Shown piece after piece: positions 63,576-64,000 of a stretch of 64,000 nt of DNA. This DNA comes from Luteibacter jiangsuensis. Lineage in GTDB: Bacteria > Pseudomonadota > Gammaproteobacteria > Xanthomonadales > Rhodanobacteraceae. The notes under the pieces are model-generated. The model did not search any database and was not told the origin of the DNA. It saw only the letters and a list, made by a program, of their open reading frames with translations. The translations under genes were made by a program, and so were the position numbers. Location: positions 186,001-250,000 of the forward strand of contig NZ_JAUSSK010000004.1 in assembly GCF_030812295.1 (NCBI RefSeq), given 5' to 3'. The first letter of the stretch is position 1; each line of letters starts with the position of its first letter.

Positions 63576-64000
63576 TCAGCGTGACATGCCGATGCTTTGT
63601 TGCTGATCGCGTTGCAACGCCTGGATCTGACTCATCTGTTCCTGTCGTTGCGCTTCCTCGGCAAGGCCTTGCAGGCTCTGCTCCAACGGCTGTGCCATCG
63701 CCTGCATCTTGTCCACGATGACGAAGCTGTCGAGGACGGTGTTGCTCGGATGCTTCCATATGGCGGCGAGCCCTTCCCCACCACGGACGGGATACAGTTC
63801 ATCGATGGCGGGCATGCGCCGATGCTGCGCCTCGTAGGAGATGCTGCCTGCCATTTGTTCCATTTCGGTTCGGTTCCAATACCCCGCGTCGTCCGGCCCA
63901 AGCCGTTCCAGATGGTGTAACGCCTGTTCGAACAACGGATTGTCGCGACCTGGAATGCGTTGGAGCATCTCCAACTCCCATTGTTCGGCTTCGTCGACGC
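63576..64000 (-). CDS. C-terminal part of a large protein, possibly an XVIPCD-type T4SS effector
   Basis: Only the C-terminal 140 codons are seen; the frame continues beyond 64000 with no stop, so the real start is outside the window. The segment reads NPLFEQALHHLERLG ... RRMPAIDELYPVRGGEGLAAIW ... QPLEQSLQGLAEEAQRQEQ and ends in a glutamine-rich tail. Xanthomonadales effectors of the X-T4SS end in such a domain (XVIPCD) with a helical start, a RIDHV-like segment and a Q-rich tail. The match is loose, by eye; a phage or other helical protein is the alternative. Confidence 0.5.
   Translation of the reverse strand, partial: VDEAEQWELEMLQRIPGRDNPLFEQALHHLERLGPDDAGYWNRTEMEQMAGSISYEAQHRRMPAIDELYPVRGGEGLAAIWKHPSNTVLDSFVIVDKMQAMAQPLEQSLQGLAEEAQRQEQMSQIQALQRDQQQSIGMSR

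Overview
The window reads as a contiguous chromosomal piece of a high-GC gammaproteobacterium of the order Xanthomonadales, most likely Rhodanobacteraceae (Luteibacter/Dyella-like). The evidence is a dcw cluster that lacks murD between mraY and ftsW, a DAP-type MurE, the rsmI-lpoA-yraN block, REP-type GCCGAC/GTCGGC repeats, and at the right edge what looks like the C-terminus of a Xanthomonadales type IV secretion effector. I saw no tRNA, rRNA, CRISPR array or insertion sequence; the family placement is inference.

Layout. 1-13.8 kb: division and cell wall (dcw) cluster on the minus strand, mraZ-rsmH-ftsL-ftsI-murE-murF-mraY-ftsW-murG-murC-ddlB-ftsQ-ftsA', with a clear sigma-70 promoter and an MraZ operator of 10-bp period. 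13.8-17.9 kb: RNase P RNA (rnpB, minus), then rsmI, lpoA and yraN (plus), with REP elements. 17.9-24.6 kb: a HAD phosphatase, a GGDEF/EAL protein, a heme-oxygenase-like diiron protein and an M13 metallopeptidase. 24.6-32.4 kb: a YehZYXW/OsmF-type osmoprotectant transporter placed behind a GH31 glycosidase, a soluble diguanylate cyclase and a possible small exported peptide. 32.5-56.3 kb: the accessory core of the window, described next. 56.3-63.0 kb: folE2 and a selenocysteine formate dehydrogenase-O/N operon with fdhE. 63.0-64.0 kb: candidate T4SS effector C-terminus and partner membrane protein.

The accessory core. Four gene groups lie here: (a) an McjD-like ABC exporter and an HprK-related kinase; (b) diverging from them, a radical SAM protein and a PF14907-type nucleotidyltransferase; (c) a 12-gene minus-strand operon for a surface glycan (FdtA/FdtB sugar enzymes, Wzx, Wzy, Wzz, three glycosyltransferases, two methyltransferases, an amidohydrolase and a second radical SAM protein); (d) diverging from that, cytochrome b561, a Cyc2-like monoheme outer-membrane cytochrome/porin, a soluble cytochrome c and an outer-membrane barrel, followed by an ECF sigma factor, its zinc-finger anti-sigma factor, a lipoprotein subtilase and folE2.

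The main observation is that all of these transcription units share one promoter signature, CAACCTT-N13-GGyACTCA. It occurs six times in this stretch (three exact or nearly exact pairs, always with a 13-base gap), placed at the two divergent junctions, before the methyltransferase inside the long operon, and before the sigma gene itself. The simplest reading is that the ECF sigma factor at 53.8 kb autoregulates and drives glycan assembly, the kinase/nucleotidyltransferase/radical SAM/exporter module and the envelope electron-transfer chain as one regulon. To my knowledge this coupling is undescribed; it is inferred from sequence only.
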